Notes: generated by a model not told the origin, from the letters alone. Shown: positions 45,315 through 58,640, counted from the stretch's first letter. The stretch is DNA of 64,000 nt from Glandiceps talaboti (GCF_964340395.1 NC_135570.1:18270821-18334820); one strand, 5' to 3'. Made by a program: numbers and translations.

Positions 45315-45532
45315 TAGTCCTGCTTGCATACGGAGGAATTCGGGACTCGATTCTGACAATTAGAGTCAAGTCAGTAATATTATTACTATTGTATTATTAT
45401 TATAGTATTGTATTGTATTGTATTGTATTGTGTTTACTATACCATGCTTTCCACAGCATGTTGTTAAGTAATAAAGTTATTAATATTATTATTAGTAATA
45501 CAGACTCGTGCACCGTCATGTAAGCAGGACTA
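45315..45532. mobile_element. TAGTCCT MITE with 9-bp target duplication, interrupted
   Basis: TAGTCCTGCTTGCATACGG opens and CATGTAAGCAGGACTA closes the element. CTTTTTACA stands exactly on both sides (45306-45314 and 45533-45541). Its interior matches 15719-15827 (GAGTCAAGTCAGTAATACAG) except for a 114-bp insertion. Confidence 0.85.
45380..45493 (+). mobile_element. 114-bp retroposon end inside the MITE
   Basis: The insertion is flanked by AGTAATA on both sides (45373-45379 and 45494-45500). It contains (TATTG)n and ends AATAAAGTTATTAATATTAT, an ATT-tailed LINE-type 3' end like that of 9300-9480 on the other strand. The uninterrupted target is seen at 15719-15827. Confidence 0.8.
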
Positions 45533-45755
45533 CTTTTTACAGTGTTCTTTTCCGATTTCTCCAAATAACACACTACCGCTGTTTGTTTCAATTGCAAGGC
45601 TTGTAATCGTATATCTAGCTCGGTATCTCAGGAAATAAATACAATCTCACATATTTATCAAGTGTAATAATCTATGATTTATACCGAAATGTATGTGGTC
45701 AAAATATGGAAAACAGACCTCGCCTAGCCTACGAAGAAAATTTCGCTTTGCTTGA

Positions 45756-46822
45756 TTGTAATATTCTCAAACATTATCGTCCAGTTTGCAATCTGCCTTT
45801 TTATCGAAAGTTCTGGAATGCATTGTTGCTATCAGACTAAAAGCCCACATCGCTTCAAATTCCTTAGACTAACATTTACAATCGGCTTACAAACCTGGTC
45901 ATTCTACTGAGACTGTACAGGTGTCGGGCTCGGTCCTTGGCCCGATTTTGTTCAGTGTTTACACATCTCGTTTGGGCGATGATGTGGTTCCTAGTGTGGT
46001 TAATATTACCATGTCTACGCCGATTACATGCCATTCCCTCGTGCAAATTACGATGATACAGTTAGAAATTGTGAATCATGTATTTCTGATGGTCAGAGCT
46101 TTGATGTCCTCTAATTTCCAAAGAGCCTTGGAGTCATCCTTGACTCTTGTCGCACTATGAAGTCTCATGTTGGTCAGATTTGTTGTTCTTCTATGTCTCA
46201 TATTCGGCGAAATGCTCTTGTTCGCAAATATCTGTCTAGGTTTGCCACTGAACAACTAGTTCATTCGCTTGTTTCCTCTCGCTTTGATTTGCGCAATTCA
46301 TTGTTACATGGTATACCTCAGTACTCTATAAATCGCATTCGCTGCAACATGTACAAAATGTTGCAGCCAGAATGATTTCCCGTTCGAAGCGTCATATTAC
46401 TGCACTTCTACAGGAATTACATTGGTTGCCTGTACGTCAAGATTTTAGTTATCACTTTTTAAATGTCTTCATGGTTCTGGTCCTTCGTCTTAGTAAGTTG
46501 GCCAGTCTCTATGTCCTAGAGCGTAGTCTACGTTCCGTTGATTATTTTAACCTTAGTACCGTTACAGCTAGGGGAAAAAAAGCATGGGCAAGACGGAGCT
46601 TTCAGTATGGAATGCTCTCCCTCTCCAAATCCGTCGTTGTAACAATATTTATGTTTTTAAACGCATGCTGAAAACTCATCGTTTTAAACTTGCCTTCTTT
46701 TAGATTTGGAATTTTGCTTTTATATAGTTTTTTTGGGTTGTTTTGTATTTTAAGCAGTTCTGATCACTGCCTCTGAGGATTTTAGCATAACAAAAGATTT
46801 TATTATTATTTATTATTTATTA
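45756..46822 (+). mobile_element. decayed LINE RT region
   Basis: Reads LKHYRPVCNLPFLSKVLE and SAYKPGHSTETVQ. A deletion then removes motif A, and SGSVLGPILFSVYTSRLGD (motif B) follows with frameshifts. Next come ARMISRSKRHITALLQELHW and LPVR, and a C-terminal KAWARRSFQYGMLSLS. It ends in (ATT)n at 46799-46822. Catalytic motif C is not recognisable. Confidence 0.75.
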
Positions 46823-47512
46823 CATATAATGATCTCATCAGTGACATGCAAATTAGGTGTACAAATGTGAATTTTGGTCAAAAACATATCTCAAAATGCT
46901 TGGTTAATGAGACTGAAATTTGGTGAGATGTTTCTAGAATTGTTATTCTGCAGATTTTCTGCAAAATATTTGACACAATTGGCACTAGCAACCATGACTA
47001 CGCCCTTAGCAACAACCAAATGCCAGTATATTTGCTAAAATAACAGCATAAACTGGTAGGCAAGTCGGAGTAAACATTCAAAAAATACATGCAAATATCC
47101 CTAGCAACCATGACCACTCCCATAGAAATAGCCAAACGGATGTGACCTTTACAAAGGTAACAATAGGGATTTTTAGATAAGTGAACAAATATTTGAAAAG
47201 TGTATGCAAATATGCCTAGCATGAAGACCACGCCCATGGCAACAGCCAATGATCACATATATTGCATAGATAACAGGGATTAATAGAGAAGTGAATAAAC
47301 ATTCAACAAATCTATGTAAATATACAAAGCAACAAGACCACACCCATAGCCACAAACAATAATCATGTATATTGCAAAGATAACAACAGAGATTAATAGA
47401 CTAATGAATAAAACATTCGAAAAATGTATGCAAAAATAATTAGCAACAAGACCATGCCGATAACAACAACCCGATTATCACGTATATTGCAAAGATAACA
47501 ACAGGGTTACTG
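46823..47512 (+). mobile_element. HINE-like element, family A, internal fragment
   Basis: TGACATGCAAATTAGGTGTA and about five ~113-bp units with GACCACGCCCATGGCAACAG. Neither terminal hairpin is present. The minisatellite begins directly after it. Confidence 0.75.
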
Positions 47513-48805
47513 TCATACTAATTACTATGTGTTTTACTGTCATGCTACGTGTCTTACTATCATACCATGTGTTTTACTGTCATACTATGTGTTTTACCAT
47601 CATACTATGTGTTTTACTGTCATGCCACTGTCTTACTATCATACCATGTGTTTTACTGCCGTACTATGTGTTTTACTATCATACCATGTGTTTTACTGTC
47701 ATACTATGTGTTTTACCATCATACTATGTGTTTTACTGTCATGCCTGTCATGCCACGCGTCTTACTATCATACTGTGTGTTTTACTATCATACTATGTGT
47801 TTTACTGTCATGCCACGTGTCTTACTGTCATACTATGTGTTTTACCATCATACTATGTTTTACTGTCATGCCTGTCATGCCACGCGTCTTACTATCATAC
47901 TATGTGTTTTACCATCATACTGTGTTTTACTGTCATGCCTGTCATGCCACGCATCTTACTATCATACTGTGTTTTACTGTCATACTACGTGTCTTACTAT
48001 CATACCCTGTGTTTTACTGTCATGCTATGTTTTACTATCATACTATGTGTTTTACTGTCATGCCACGTCTTACTATCATACCATGTGTTTTACTGTCATA
48101 CTATGTGTTTTACTATCATACTGTGTTTTACTGTCATGCCTGTCATGCCACGTGTCTTACTATCATACCATGTGTTTTACTGTCATAGAATGTGTTTTAC
48201 TATCATACTATGTGTTTTACTGTCATGCCACGTGTCTTACTATCATACCATGTTTTACTGTCATACTATGTTTTACTATCATACTGTGTTTTACTGTCAT
48301 GCCTGTCATGCCACTGTCTTACTATCATACCATGTGTTTTACTGTCGTACTATGTGTTTTACTATCATACCATGTGTTTTACTGTCATGCCCGTCATGCC
48401 ACGCATCTTACTATCATACCATGTGTTTTACTGTCATGCCACGTGTCTTACTATCATACCATGTGTTTTACTGTCATGTCATGTTTTACTGTCATAGAAT
48501 GTGTTTTACTGTCATGTGTTTTACTATCATACTGTGTGTTTTACTATCATACCATGTGTTTTACTGTCATGCCTGTCATGCCACGCGTCCTACTGTCATA
48601 CCATGTGTTTTACTGTCATGCCACGTGTCTTACTATCATACCATGTGTTTTACTGTCATAGAATGTTTTACTGTCATGTGTTTTACTATCATACTATGTG
48701 TTTTACTGTCATGTCATTTGTCTTACTGCCGTGTGTTTTACAGTCATACCAAGTGTTATACTATCATGCCATGTGTTTTACTGTCATATCATGTATTTTA
48801 CTGTG
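47513..48805. repeat. 20-bp minisatellite
   Basis: About 64 units such as TGTGTTTTACTGTCATACTA with A/G, C/T and short-unit variants, including CATGCCTGTCATGCCACGCG blocks. The 480-, 370- and 219-codon frames here are all artefacts of a unit that lacks stop codons on the plus strand. Confidence 0.95.
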
Positions 48806-49045
48806 ATGAAAGTCAGACCATATTATGTGCCATATTTGCATATTTATCCGACTGTATCATGTTAAAACACAACACTGATGTAACTTTGATGATTAGACCT
48901 AGGGAACTGTCTTCTGCTTTTCGTTTATGGATACTTTGCAATGCAAATGCTTTACGCCAATGTTCGTAGAGGCTGCAATGGATAGTGTAATCTCATTGGA
49001 GTTTACCATGTATAAAGGACCATTGTGCCGTTATAGGTCCATACC

Positions 49046-49082
<37 letters not shown>

Positions 49083-49620
49083 CACATGTACGTATGTATG
49101 GCGGTGGTCTAAACTCTGAATTGTCTCTCGTTTTCTTTCTTTCCTGTTTATTGACTCAGTAAAAAATAGCTTCTAGTCTCTTTAGCCAACTAACTCTTCG
49201 TTTGCTAAATAAACTATATCGTATATGAAACGTGTAGGGTATACGGTCTATTAGTAAACCTTGTCGTTTCCCCACTCTTGCCAAATCCCCTTTTCTAATG
49301 AAAATGTTACCATGGTATCAATTACACAAATATAACAAATTACATTGTATCAAACGTTTGGTTGATTATCAAGCCAGATAAACATTCAATCATATGATTA
49401 TTACATTACATCCAAGTTTCAAATTCAGAAAGAATTTGTTTTCACGACGTGGCTACGAGTATGATTGCTTTATATCTATCAGATCCCCTTTCTGTACTCT
49501 CGTGCCACAGGCTAAATACACTGAATATGTAAAGCACGGTTGATAGAACACAAAAATTGACAGTTCAAGTTGAATCAGACAATAAACACGCTTCTACATG
49601 TATATTCTTCAAAGGCAAGT
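48806..49620. other. no gene; one (TG)n tract
   Basis: (TG)n then GCGCGCGC at 49049-49083. No ORF or element was recognised. The region is downstream of the minus-strand gene 50245-50873. Confidence 0.5.
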
Positions 49621-49621
49621 C

Positions 49622-49627
49622 TTTATT
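49622..49627 (-). terminator. candidate poly(A) signal for the minus-strand gene
   Basis: TTTATT on the plus strand reads AATAAA on the minus strand, about 620 bp after the stop at 50245. No closer AATAAA was seen. Confidence 0.4.
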
Positions 49628-50244
49628 AGTACTAAGTATCAGGATCTAAAGTCGAATGAAGTATTTTAATTTCTCCAAGAATTTGTGGGGAAAATGTTTA
49701 TTTCAACCATTTGCGTTCGATCACATCGTTGATGTGTTCAACTAAAACTAAGAAATCATGCAAAGATAGCAAGTTAGACTATCCGTTGTCAGCGCTGTCC
49801 ATTTCCAAAGCCAGGGCATTACACTGTAATTGTATGAAGTGTCTTCAAAATAGTTTCACGTGTTTACTAAATTTTTTTTAAAACATTTATGTTCGAAGTA
49901 TGAAGACCGCGGGAAAGGATGGAACACTTGTTCAAGTAATAGGCCGTTTTCTGTGTACAATTGTTACATGTGAAAATTTGAATTTTCCATGGTAAATTCG
50001 GGAGAAAGAAAAGTAAGGCGTAATCCCAAAGCTTTCACACTTTTTAGGTACTGAATTCTCGTTGTGAAAATCAGGAACACTGCGAATATTTTCTACTAAA
50101 CGAATTCTTTTAGACTATAGTTTATAGTGAAGACCTCAGAATGGTGGAATAGTTACGACAAGTATGACACCAACTGTGTTCATGAAAGCAACACATGTTT
50201 GGAGTGTCGTTATTTCAACTCCATATATGTTTTTGAGTGTTCTG

Positions 50245-50873
50245 CTAAGGTTCGTTTTCTGCTTGATGTATTACCTCTTCTCCCTCTACAGTGACATTCT
50301 CTGTAACTGTTTCGGTTGTTTTTACGGTACTTTCAGTATTTTCTGTGTCACCTACAGTAGTAACGGTTTCCGTAATAATGGTCTGCTTGATAACTTGATG
50401 TCTGGTCTCCGAATGTGAGCTGTGTTCCGTAAACGTCATCTCCTCTCCTTCTAGTTGCTTGGTATCGATGGATTGTGTTGTATCGATAATCAGAGGTGTA
50501 CTCTTGTGATCATCTATAACCTTCTCTGTAACTACCGTGCGAACAGTAACAGTCTCCTCTTCTTTGTTAATGCTTTCGCTGGCCGTTGGCGTATCTTCGG
50601 TCGGCTTTCCTTCAGTACTGTCGGCTACAGGTGTTTGTTCGGTGACAGGCGTCTGTTCCACTACTGCCGTTTGTTCAGCTACCGGCGTCAGCTGTTTGGC
50701 AGCATCTGGTTTATTATCTGATTTAACGCCATCTTGTGTAGTTGGAGAGCCACGATCGGGTTTGTCTGCCACTTGTTCTTCGTTTTGATCAACTGGCTGT
50801 TCTTTTTTCGGATCATCCATTTCATCTACCGGGACGATTTCTGGAGTATCACCGGCGGTAACATCCATTGAAG
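50245..50873 (-). CDS. Thr/Val/Glu-rich acidic protein, unknown family
   Basis: Exon starting after a strong 3' splice site on the minus strand (T-rich tract, then TGTTACTAG, cut at 50873/50874). ATG at 50868 (MDVTAGDTPEIVPVDEMDDP) opens 207 codons to TAG at 50245. It could be the true start behind a 5' UTR intron, or an internal Met if the frame came from an upstream exon. No signal peptide or membrane segment is seen after that Met; the hydrophobic residues further upstream in the frame are intron. The first half is acidic, Pro/Gln rich and has EQTPV repeats (about residues 60-85). The second half is strongly patterned TVTVRTVVTEKVI / VIKQTIITETVTTV / VKTTETVTENVTVEGEE, with alternating Thr/Val and Glu as in disordered tails of cytoskeletal adaptor proteins. 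A donor-like GAG|GTAATA lies 24 bp before the stop, so the exon might end there. Function is unknown. Confidence 0.6.
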
Positions 50874-50965
50874 CTAGTAACACAAAGGAGGAACACAACA
50901 AAACAAAAAAAGTAAATTTTTTGATAAAATATAGCCAAAGTAAATTCAAGACACAAGACATCAAA

Positions 50966-50966
50966 T

Positions 50967-50998
<32 letters not shown>

Positions 50999-51003
50999 TA
51001 CAT
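50966..51003. repeat. (CA)n microsatellite
   Basis: CA repeat in the intron upstream of the minus-strand exon. The rest of 51004-51330 is AT-rich and unrecognised. Confidence 0.9.
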
Positions 51004-51334
51004 GAAGACATATGAAACATGGCTATTATATACATCATAATTTAAATATGCTTAAATGAAATGTACATTATTTCGCGAAAGCTGACTGAAACTTGGCAAA
51101 TGTTGGTGATAAAGTATTGCACTGCCATACAATAGGAAGGTCACCATGACCTTACGTATTTGGGTCAAATATCCTGACCTTGAAAAACATTTTTACACAA
51201 GATTAAGATGAGCTGGAAGACTGTCACTTATGACAGTAAGGGGCCATCTAGGCTGCAGTGCATATTTCTTTTGGTTGCTCTCGATACTGGAATGTGGGAA
51301 TGTCATAGATGATTAAAATGTGTATAGTCTCTTA

Positions 51335-54300
51335 TACCATACACACCACCACACATTTCATATGCCTTGTACACTACCTTGTACACTACCTTGTACACCA
51401 CCACACATTTCACATGCCTTGTACACTACCTTGTACATCACCATACCCATCACCACACATTTCATATGCCTTGTACACTACCATACCCATCACCACACAT
51501 TTCATATGCCTTGTACACTACCATACCCATCAACACACATTTCATATGCCTTGTACACTACCATACCCATCACCACACATTTCATATGCCTTGTACACTA
51601 CCATACCCATCACCACACATTGCATATGCCTTGTACACCACCATACCCATCACCACACATTTCATATGCCTTGTACACTACCATACCCATCACCACACAT
51701 TTCATATGCCTTGTACACTACCATACCCATCACCACACATTTCATATGCCTTGTACACTACCATACCCATCACCACACATTTCATATGCCTTGTACACTA
51801 CCATACCCATCACCACACATTTCATATGCCTTGTACACTACCATACCCATCACCACACATTTCATATGCCTTGTACACTACCATACCCATCACCACACAT
51901 TGCATATGCCTTGTACACTACCATACCCATCAACACACATTTCATATGCCTTGTACACTACCATACCCATCACCACACATTTCATATGCCTTGTACACTA
52001 CCATACCCATCACCACACATTGCATATGCCTTGTACACCACCATACCAATCACCACACATTTCATATGCCTTGTACACTACCATACCCATCACCACACAT
52101 TTCATATGCCTTGTACACTATCATACCATTCACCACACATTTCATATGCCTTGTACACTACCATACCCATCACCACACATTGCATATGCCTTGTACACTA
52201 CCCATCACCACACATTACATATGCCTTGTACACTACCATACCCATCACCACACATTTCATATGCCTTGTACACTACCATACCCATCACCACACATTGCAT
52301 ATGCCTTGTACACTACCCATCACCACACATTACATATGCCTTGTACACTACCATACCCATCACCACACATTTCATATGCCTTGTACACTACCATACCCAT
52401 CACCACACATTTCATATGCCTTGTACACTACCATACCCATCACCACACATTTCATATGCCTTGTACACTACCATACCCATCACCACACATTTCATATGCC
52501 TTATACACTACCATACCCATCACCACACATTGCATATGCCTTGTACACTACCATACCCATCACCACACATTTCATATGCCTTATACACTACCATACCCAT
52601 CACCACACATTGCATATGCCTTGTACACTACCATGCCCATCACCACACATTTCATATGCCTTGTACATCACCATACCCATCACCACACATTTCATATGCC
52701 TTGTACACTACCATACCCATCACCACACATTGCATATGCCTTGTACACTACCATACCCATCACCACACATTGCATATGCCTTGTACACTACCATACCCAT
52801 CACCACACATTTCATATGCCTTGTACACTACCATACCCATCACCACACATTTCATATGCCTTGTACATCACCATACCCATCACCACACATTTCATATGCA
52901 TTGTACACTACCCATCACCACACATTTCATATGCCTTGTACACCACCATACCCATCACCACACATTTCATATGCCTTGTACACTACCATACCCATCACCA
53001 CACATTTCATATGCCTTGTACACTACCATACCCATCACCACACATTTCATATGCCTTGTACACTACCATACCCATCAACACACATTTCATATGCCTTGTA
53101 CACTACCATACCCATCACCACACATTTCATATGCCTTGTACACCACCATACCCATCACCACACATTTCATATGCCTTGTACACTACCATACCCATCACCA
53201 CACATTTCATATGCCTTGTACACTACCATACCATTCACCACACATTTCATATGCCTTGTACACTACCATACCCATCACCACACATTGCATATGCCTTGTA
53301 CACTACCCATCACCACACATTACATATGCCTTGTAAACTACCATACCCATCACCACACATTTCATATGCCTTGTACACTACCATACCCATCACCACACAT
53401 TGCATATGCCTTGTACACTACCCATCACCACATATTACATATGCCTTGTACACTACCATACCCATCACCACACATTTCATATGCCTTGTACACTACCATA
53501 CCCATCACCACACATTTCATATGCATTGTACACTACCATACCCATCACCACACATTTCATATGCCTTATACACTACCATACCCATCACCACACATTGCAT
53601 ATGCCTTGTACACTACCATACCCATCACCACACATTTCATATGCCTTGTACATCACCATACCCATCACCACACATTTCATATGCCTTGTACACTACCATA
53701 CCCATCACCACACATTGCATATGCCTTGTACACTACCATACCCATCACCACACATTGCATATGCCTTGTACACTACCATACCCATCACCACACATTTCAT
53801 ATGCCTTGTACACTACCATACCCATCACCACACATTTCATATGCCTTGTACATCACCATACCCATCACCACACATTGCATATGCCTTGTACACTACCCTC
53901 ACCACACATTTCATATGCCTTGTACACCACCATACCCATCACCACACATTTCATATGCCTTGTACATCACCATACCCATCACCACACATTTCATATGCCT
54001 TGTACATCACCATACCCATCACCACACATTTCATATGCCTTGTACACTACCATACCCATCACTACACATTACATATGCCTTGTACACTACCATACCCATC
54101 ACCACACATTTCATATGCCTTGTACATCACCATACCCATCAACACACATTTCATATGCCTTGTACATCACCATACCCATCACCACACAGTTCATATGCCT
54201 TGTACACTACCATACCCATCACCACACATTTCATATGCCTTGTACACTACCATACCCATCACCACACATTGCATATGCCTTGTACACTACCATACCCATC

Positions 54301-55845
54301 ACCACACATTTCATATGCCTTGTTCACTACCATACCCATCACCACACATTTCATATGCCTTGTACATCACCATACCCATCACCACACATTGCATATGCCT
54401 TGTACATCACCATACCCATCACCACACATTGCATATGCCTTGTACACTACCATACCCATCACCACACATTTCATATGCCGTGTACACTACCATACCCATC
54501 ACCACACATTGCATATGCCTTGTACACTACCATACCCATCACCACACATTGCATATGCCTTGTACACTACCATACCCATCACCACACATTTCATATGCCT
54601 TGTACACTACCATACCAATCACCACACATTTCATATGCCTTGTACACTACCATACCCATCACCACACATTGCATATGCCTTGTACACTACCATACCCATC
54701 ACCACACATTGAATATGCCTTGTACACTACCATACCCATCACCACACCTTGCATATGCCTTGTACACTACCATACCCATCACCACACATTTCATATGCCT
54801 TGTACACTACCATACCCATCACCACACATTGCATATGCCTTGTACACCACACATTTCATATGCCTTGTACACTACCATACCCATCACCACACATTGCATA
54901 TGCCTTGTACATCACCATACCCATCACCACACATTGCATATGCCTTGTACATCACCATACCCATCACCACACATTTCATATGCCTTGTACACTACCATAC
55001 CCATCACCACACATTTCATATGCCTTGTACACTACCATACCCATCACCACACATTGCATATGCCTTGTACACTACCATACCCATCACCACACATTGCATA
55101 TGCCTTGTACATCACCATACCCATCACCACACATTGCATATGCCTTGTACATCACCATACCCATCACCACACATTGCATATGCCTTGTACATCACCATAC
55201 CCATCACCACACATTGCATATGCCTTGTACATCACCATACCCATCACCACACATTTCATATGCCTTGTACACTACCATACCCATCACCACACATTTCATA
55301 TGCCTTGTACACTACCATACCCATCACCACACATTGCATATGCCTTGTACACCACCATACCCATCACCACACATTGCATATGCCTTGTACATCACCATAC
55401 CCATCACCACACATTGCATATGCCTTGTACACTACCATACCCATCACCACACATTGCATATGCCTTGTACATCACCATACCCATCACCACACATTTCATA
55501 TGCCTTGTACACTACCATACCCATCACCACACATTTCATATGCTTTGTACACTACCATACCCATCACCACACATTGCATATGCCTTGTACACCACCATAC
55601 ACATCACCACACATTTCATATGCCTTGTACACTACCTTGTACACTACCATACCCATCACCACACATTTCATATGCCTTGTACACTACCATACCCATCACC
55701 ACACATTGCATATGCGTTGTACATCACCATACCCATCACCACACATTGCATATGCCTTGTACACTACCATACCCATCACCACACATTTCATATGACTTAT
55801 AATATGTCATACACATCACCACAGATTTCATATGCCTTAGACTGC
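51335..55845. repeat. 40-bp satellite, ~112 copies
   Basis: Unit ACATTTCATATGCCTTGTAC plus ACTACCATACCCATCACCAC. Variants are TTTCAT/TTGCAT, ACTA/ATCA/ACCA and ACCCATCAACAC. A few units lack 10-12 bp. No unit has TAA, TAG or TGA on the plus strand, and 40 is not divisible by three, so all three forward frames stay open over kilobases (up to 1521 codons, 51367-55932). Translation is a repeated ITTHFICLVHYHTHHHTF-like string with no family resemblance, so it is not a gene. Confidence 0.97.
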
Positions 55846-56382
55846 TTTCACAAAAACCTGTTGGGGGGATTTGAGGGGGGTACTCGAAAAAATATGCATA
55901 GTGTTAGGTTAGGGGGGTATCTGAAAAAATAATATGGGTCATAGGGGGAGTACCTGAAAAATAAATTGACCAGGTCTCCTCATACATGGGAAAATAACCT
56001 TTTAATAGTTGGTCAGCCTTTTTCAACAATAACAACAACAAAAACACCAAAGTTGTAAACAAATTGCTTCAATTGCAAAATCCTTCAAATTGCACATACG
56101 AAATAATACATCAATGTAAGAGTTGAATGGCATTTGTTGTTTTTGGTCCAAAAAATGCCAGTATCTTAAATGGACCGTAAAGTATCTTGTATAGAAAGCC
56201 GCTTCAAAGTTGAACATATCCAGGACCAGAATTATTATAAATTAGCCATTTCCACTGCTATGTGCAAAATCAGTTTCAACAAACATGTCAAAATGTATTT
56301 AGAGCAAAAGCCCTCAGATTCCAGCTGTGCTAAAAAATATAATGTAAGAAGAGTGTTGTTCAGTTTGACTCTACTGAACAAC
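55846..56382. other. non-coding flank of the satellite
   Basis: G-run rich at 55860-55950 (GGGGGGTACTCGAAAAAATA and two related repeats). Nothing else is recognised. Confidence 0.5.
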
Positions 56383-56520
56383 GCAGGTTTTCCCCGGGTA
56401 CTCCGGTTTCCTCCTGCATTAACACTGAACCCATGAGGGATGGCCCTCACTGGACTTCTTGGGAGACAAGTGTTTATATGCTTAAAGAACTATCCAGTAT
56501 AAATAAATATTATTATTAAT
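56383..56520 (+). mobile_element. SINE-like retroposon 3' part
   Basis: GCAGGTTTTCCCCGGGTACT and CCGGTTTCCTCC resemble a block common in animal SINE/LINE tails. It ends AACTATCCAGTATAAATAAA and TATTATTATT. No RNA polymerase III promoter boxes were confirmed. Confidence 0.5.
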
Positions 56521-58165
56521 GTCATTGAGACACTGCCACACCTTTGTCTCAGATGTGCTACATACGAAAGTATTTAAAAGGGAAAAAGAAATATGTAAAT
56601 AAAGTGAACAATGTTCTTGTCTTTCTGGCAAAGGCAATCAAAGCAGAAACCAGCAAAACATGTATGACAGAGTATTTTCATTTTGGTACATGTAAATGTG
56701 TTGTGTAATGTGTAATTGTTGTGTGAGTTTAGTGAGCATAAAATGGAATATTAATTGGCCCTTCATTTAAAGTAAAATCGTTCATGTTACCTTTTTTCCC
56801 CTTTTTTATTCGCAATACCAGAAAGGATTTTAATGATGGCTGTGAATACCAACGGATTAAATATACATACGTTTGTTACATGTTCGCAAAATTACAAAGG
56901 TGAATACTTAATATGGCACAGTGAGTATACTATACAAGTGTTTAATACATTAAATACTAGTAAGTTTGCATGCTGTAGTAACTTATAGATTTTCTTCTAC
57001 TGGATACTCTATTCATTTATTCACTCACTAAATTGCGCTGTTTGTCGACACGAGTTGGGCGTTTCCTTGAACATTAAATTACTACCTAAGCGAGACCTGT
57101 AATTCATTTAATTGCTACACAGTCCCGCTCAGTCATAACGAAGGGTTACAAATGCACTAATATACATGTACAAGGGTCAGGTGAAATTTTGTGTCATCTT
57201 GTTAATGTTGTCCTACATAACGGAATGCAATATTGATGATATTCTAACTTTGTGTTTAAACATATGGAATGTGAGACGGCGCGAAATACGTGTGGGGTGG
57301 TCGTAGGCGATCGTTGCTGGTAAATCATCCGGTGTGAATCTGTATAGCCAATAAAATATCAGTTTACTTTTACTTTTAAGGTCATGGAAACTGTACTGGG
57401 TCGTCCTTGGCATAAGTCGAACACAGGATGAGATCATTTAGAGTATTTTGGCGATTTTGTTTTTCGTTTTAATATTATTATGTTTAGCTTTTGGAAGGAA
57501 GAAAATGTTACAACGCAAAATGAAAATGAAAACTTATACCTTGAATGTTTTTATTAAAATGACAATACATCAACCCGATATCATTTTGGTGGTATCTGGG
57601 GAAAACCACTTCGTGCATTGACTATTGACTCATACTCATAATCCTTGGCAGGCTTCCAACGTACTCGTCATGGTTGGGAATGGATATTTGCATTGGGGTC
57701 ACACAGTTTAAAGCATTTTCCATGAAGTGATCTGTTCTGCTTGAAGACGACTTATTACGGGCCCTAATTTTGACGTTTGAAAATGGAACTTACAGTGTCT
57801 TTATATTGGAATGGTTCACTTCGGTTTCCAATATCCACCATGTCTGGTAATACCAGAGATGTGGTTAATTCAAAGACATGCTACTTTTGAAATTTTCTAA
57901 CAACGTAAGTGTCATCTCATCAACATTTTCTAACAGCCTAGGTGTCATTACTCATCGACTTTTCTCGCAGTTTAGGTGGCATGACTCGCCAACATTTTCG
58001 ATTCTAATAGCCATGGTGGTATTACTTCTTGTCTTTTTCAAAAGGCATGTATACACATAAAAGTGAATTCTATAGAATTTCCATAAATTTCCTCAAAGCG
58101 GTTGCCATTGTATTACTTGGGTCTTGCTGGCAAACGGCATATTGCATTGGTTGAATCTTATTGCC
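56521..58165. other. no recognised gene
   Basis: Short frames without resemblance. 57885-58030 is a four-fold degenerate ~45-bp repeat (ACATTTTCTAACAGCCTAGG, TGTCATTACTC). A CTGTATAGCCAATAAAATAT stretch at 57338 (minus strand) looks like a retroposon tail. Confidence 0.45.
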
Positions 58166-58169
58166 ATTG

Positions 58170-58640
58170 TTCAACATGTAGTAGTCAGAATTAAGTTACG
58201 TAATGTTCTGTTAATGTAACAGTCAGAATTAAGTCACGTAATGTTCTGTTGTTGTAACGGTCAGAATTGAGTCATGTAAAGTGCTGTTGTAACAGTCAGA
58301 ATTAAGTCACGTAAAGTGCTGTTGTAACGGTCAGAACTGAGTCACGTAAAGTGCTGTTGTAACGGTCAGAATTGAGTCATCTAAAGTGCTGTTGTAACAG
58401 TCACAATTAAGTCACGTAAAGTGCTGTTGTAACGGTCAGAATTGAGTCACGTAAAGTGCTGTTGTAACAGTCAGAATTAAGTCACGTAAAGTGCTGTTGT
58501 AACGGTCAGAATTGAGTCATGTAAAGTGCTGTTGTAACAGTCAGTTAAGTCATGTAATGTTCTGTTGTAACAGTCAGAGTTAAGTCACGTAATGTTCTGT
58601 TGTAAGAGTTAAGCCGGGGAGTTAAGTCACGTAATGTTCG
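58170..58640. repeat. 35-bp minisatellite with alternating variants
   Basis: About 13 units of GTAACGGTCAGAATTGAGTC plus ACGTAAAGTGCTGTT. Units with GTAACAGTC/TTAAGTC alternate with GTAACGGTC/TTGAGTC, suggesting amplification by 70-bp pairs. The outer units have ATGTTCT in place of AAGTGCT. Confidence 0.9.

Noticed and set aside
47527-48969. ORFs of 480, 370 and 219 codons
   Set aside because: They are translations of a 20-bp minisatellite in different frames, with no start context or conserved domain.
51335-55845. CRISPR-like array
   Set aside because: The repeats are contiguous 40-bp units without unique spacers, in a eukaryotic context with introns and LINEs.
51309-55932. ORFs of 675, 1130, 1521, 800 and 348 codons
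   Set aside because: They are overlapping readings of one 40-bp satellite that lacks stop codons. All three frames give the same His/Thr/Cys-rich string, which has no protein character.
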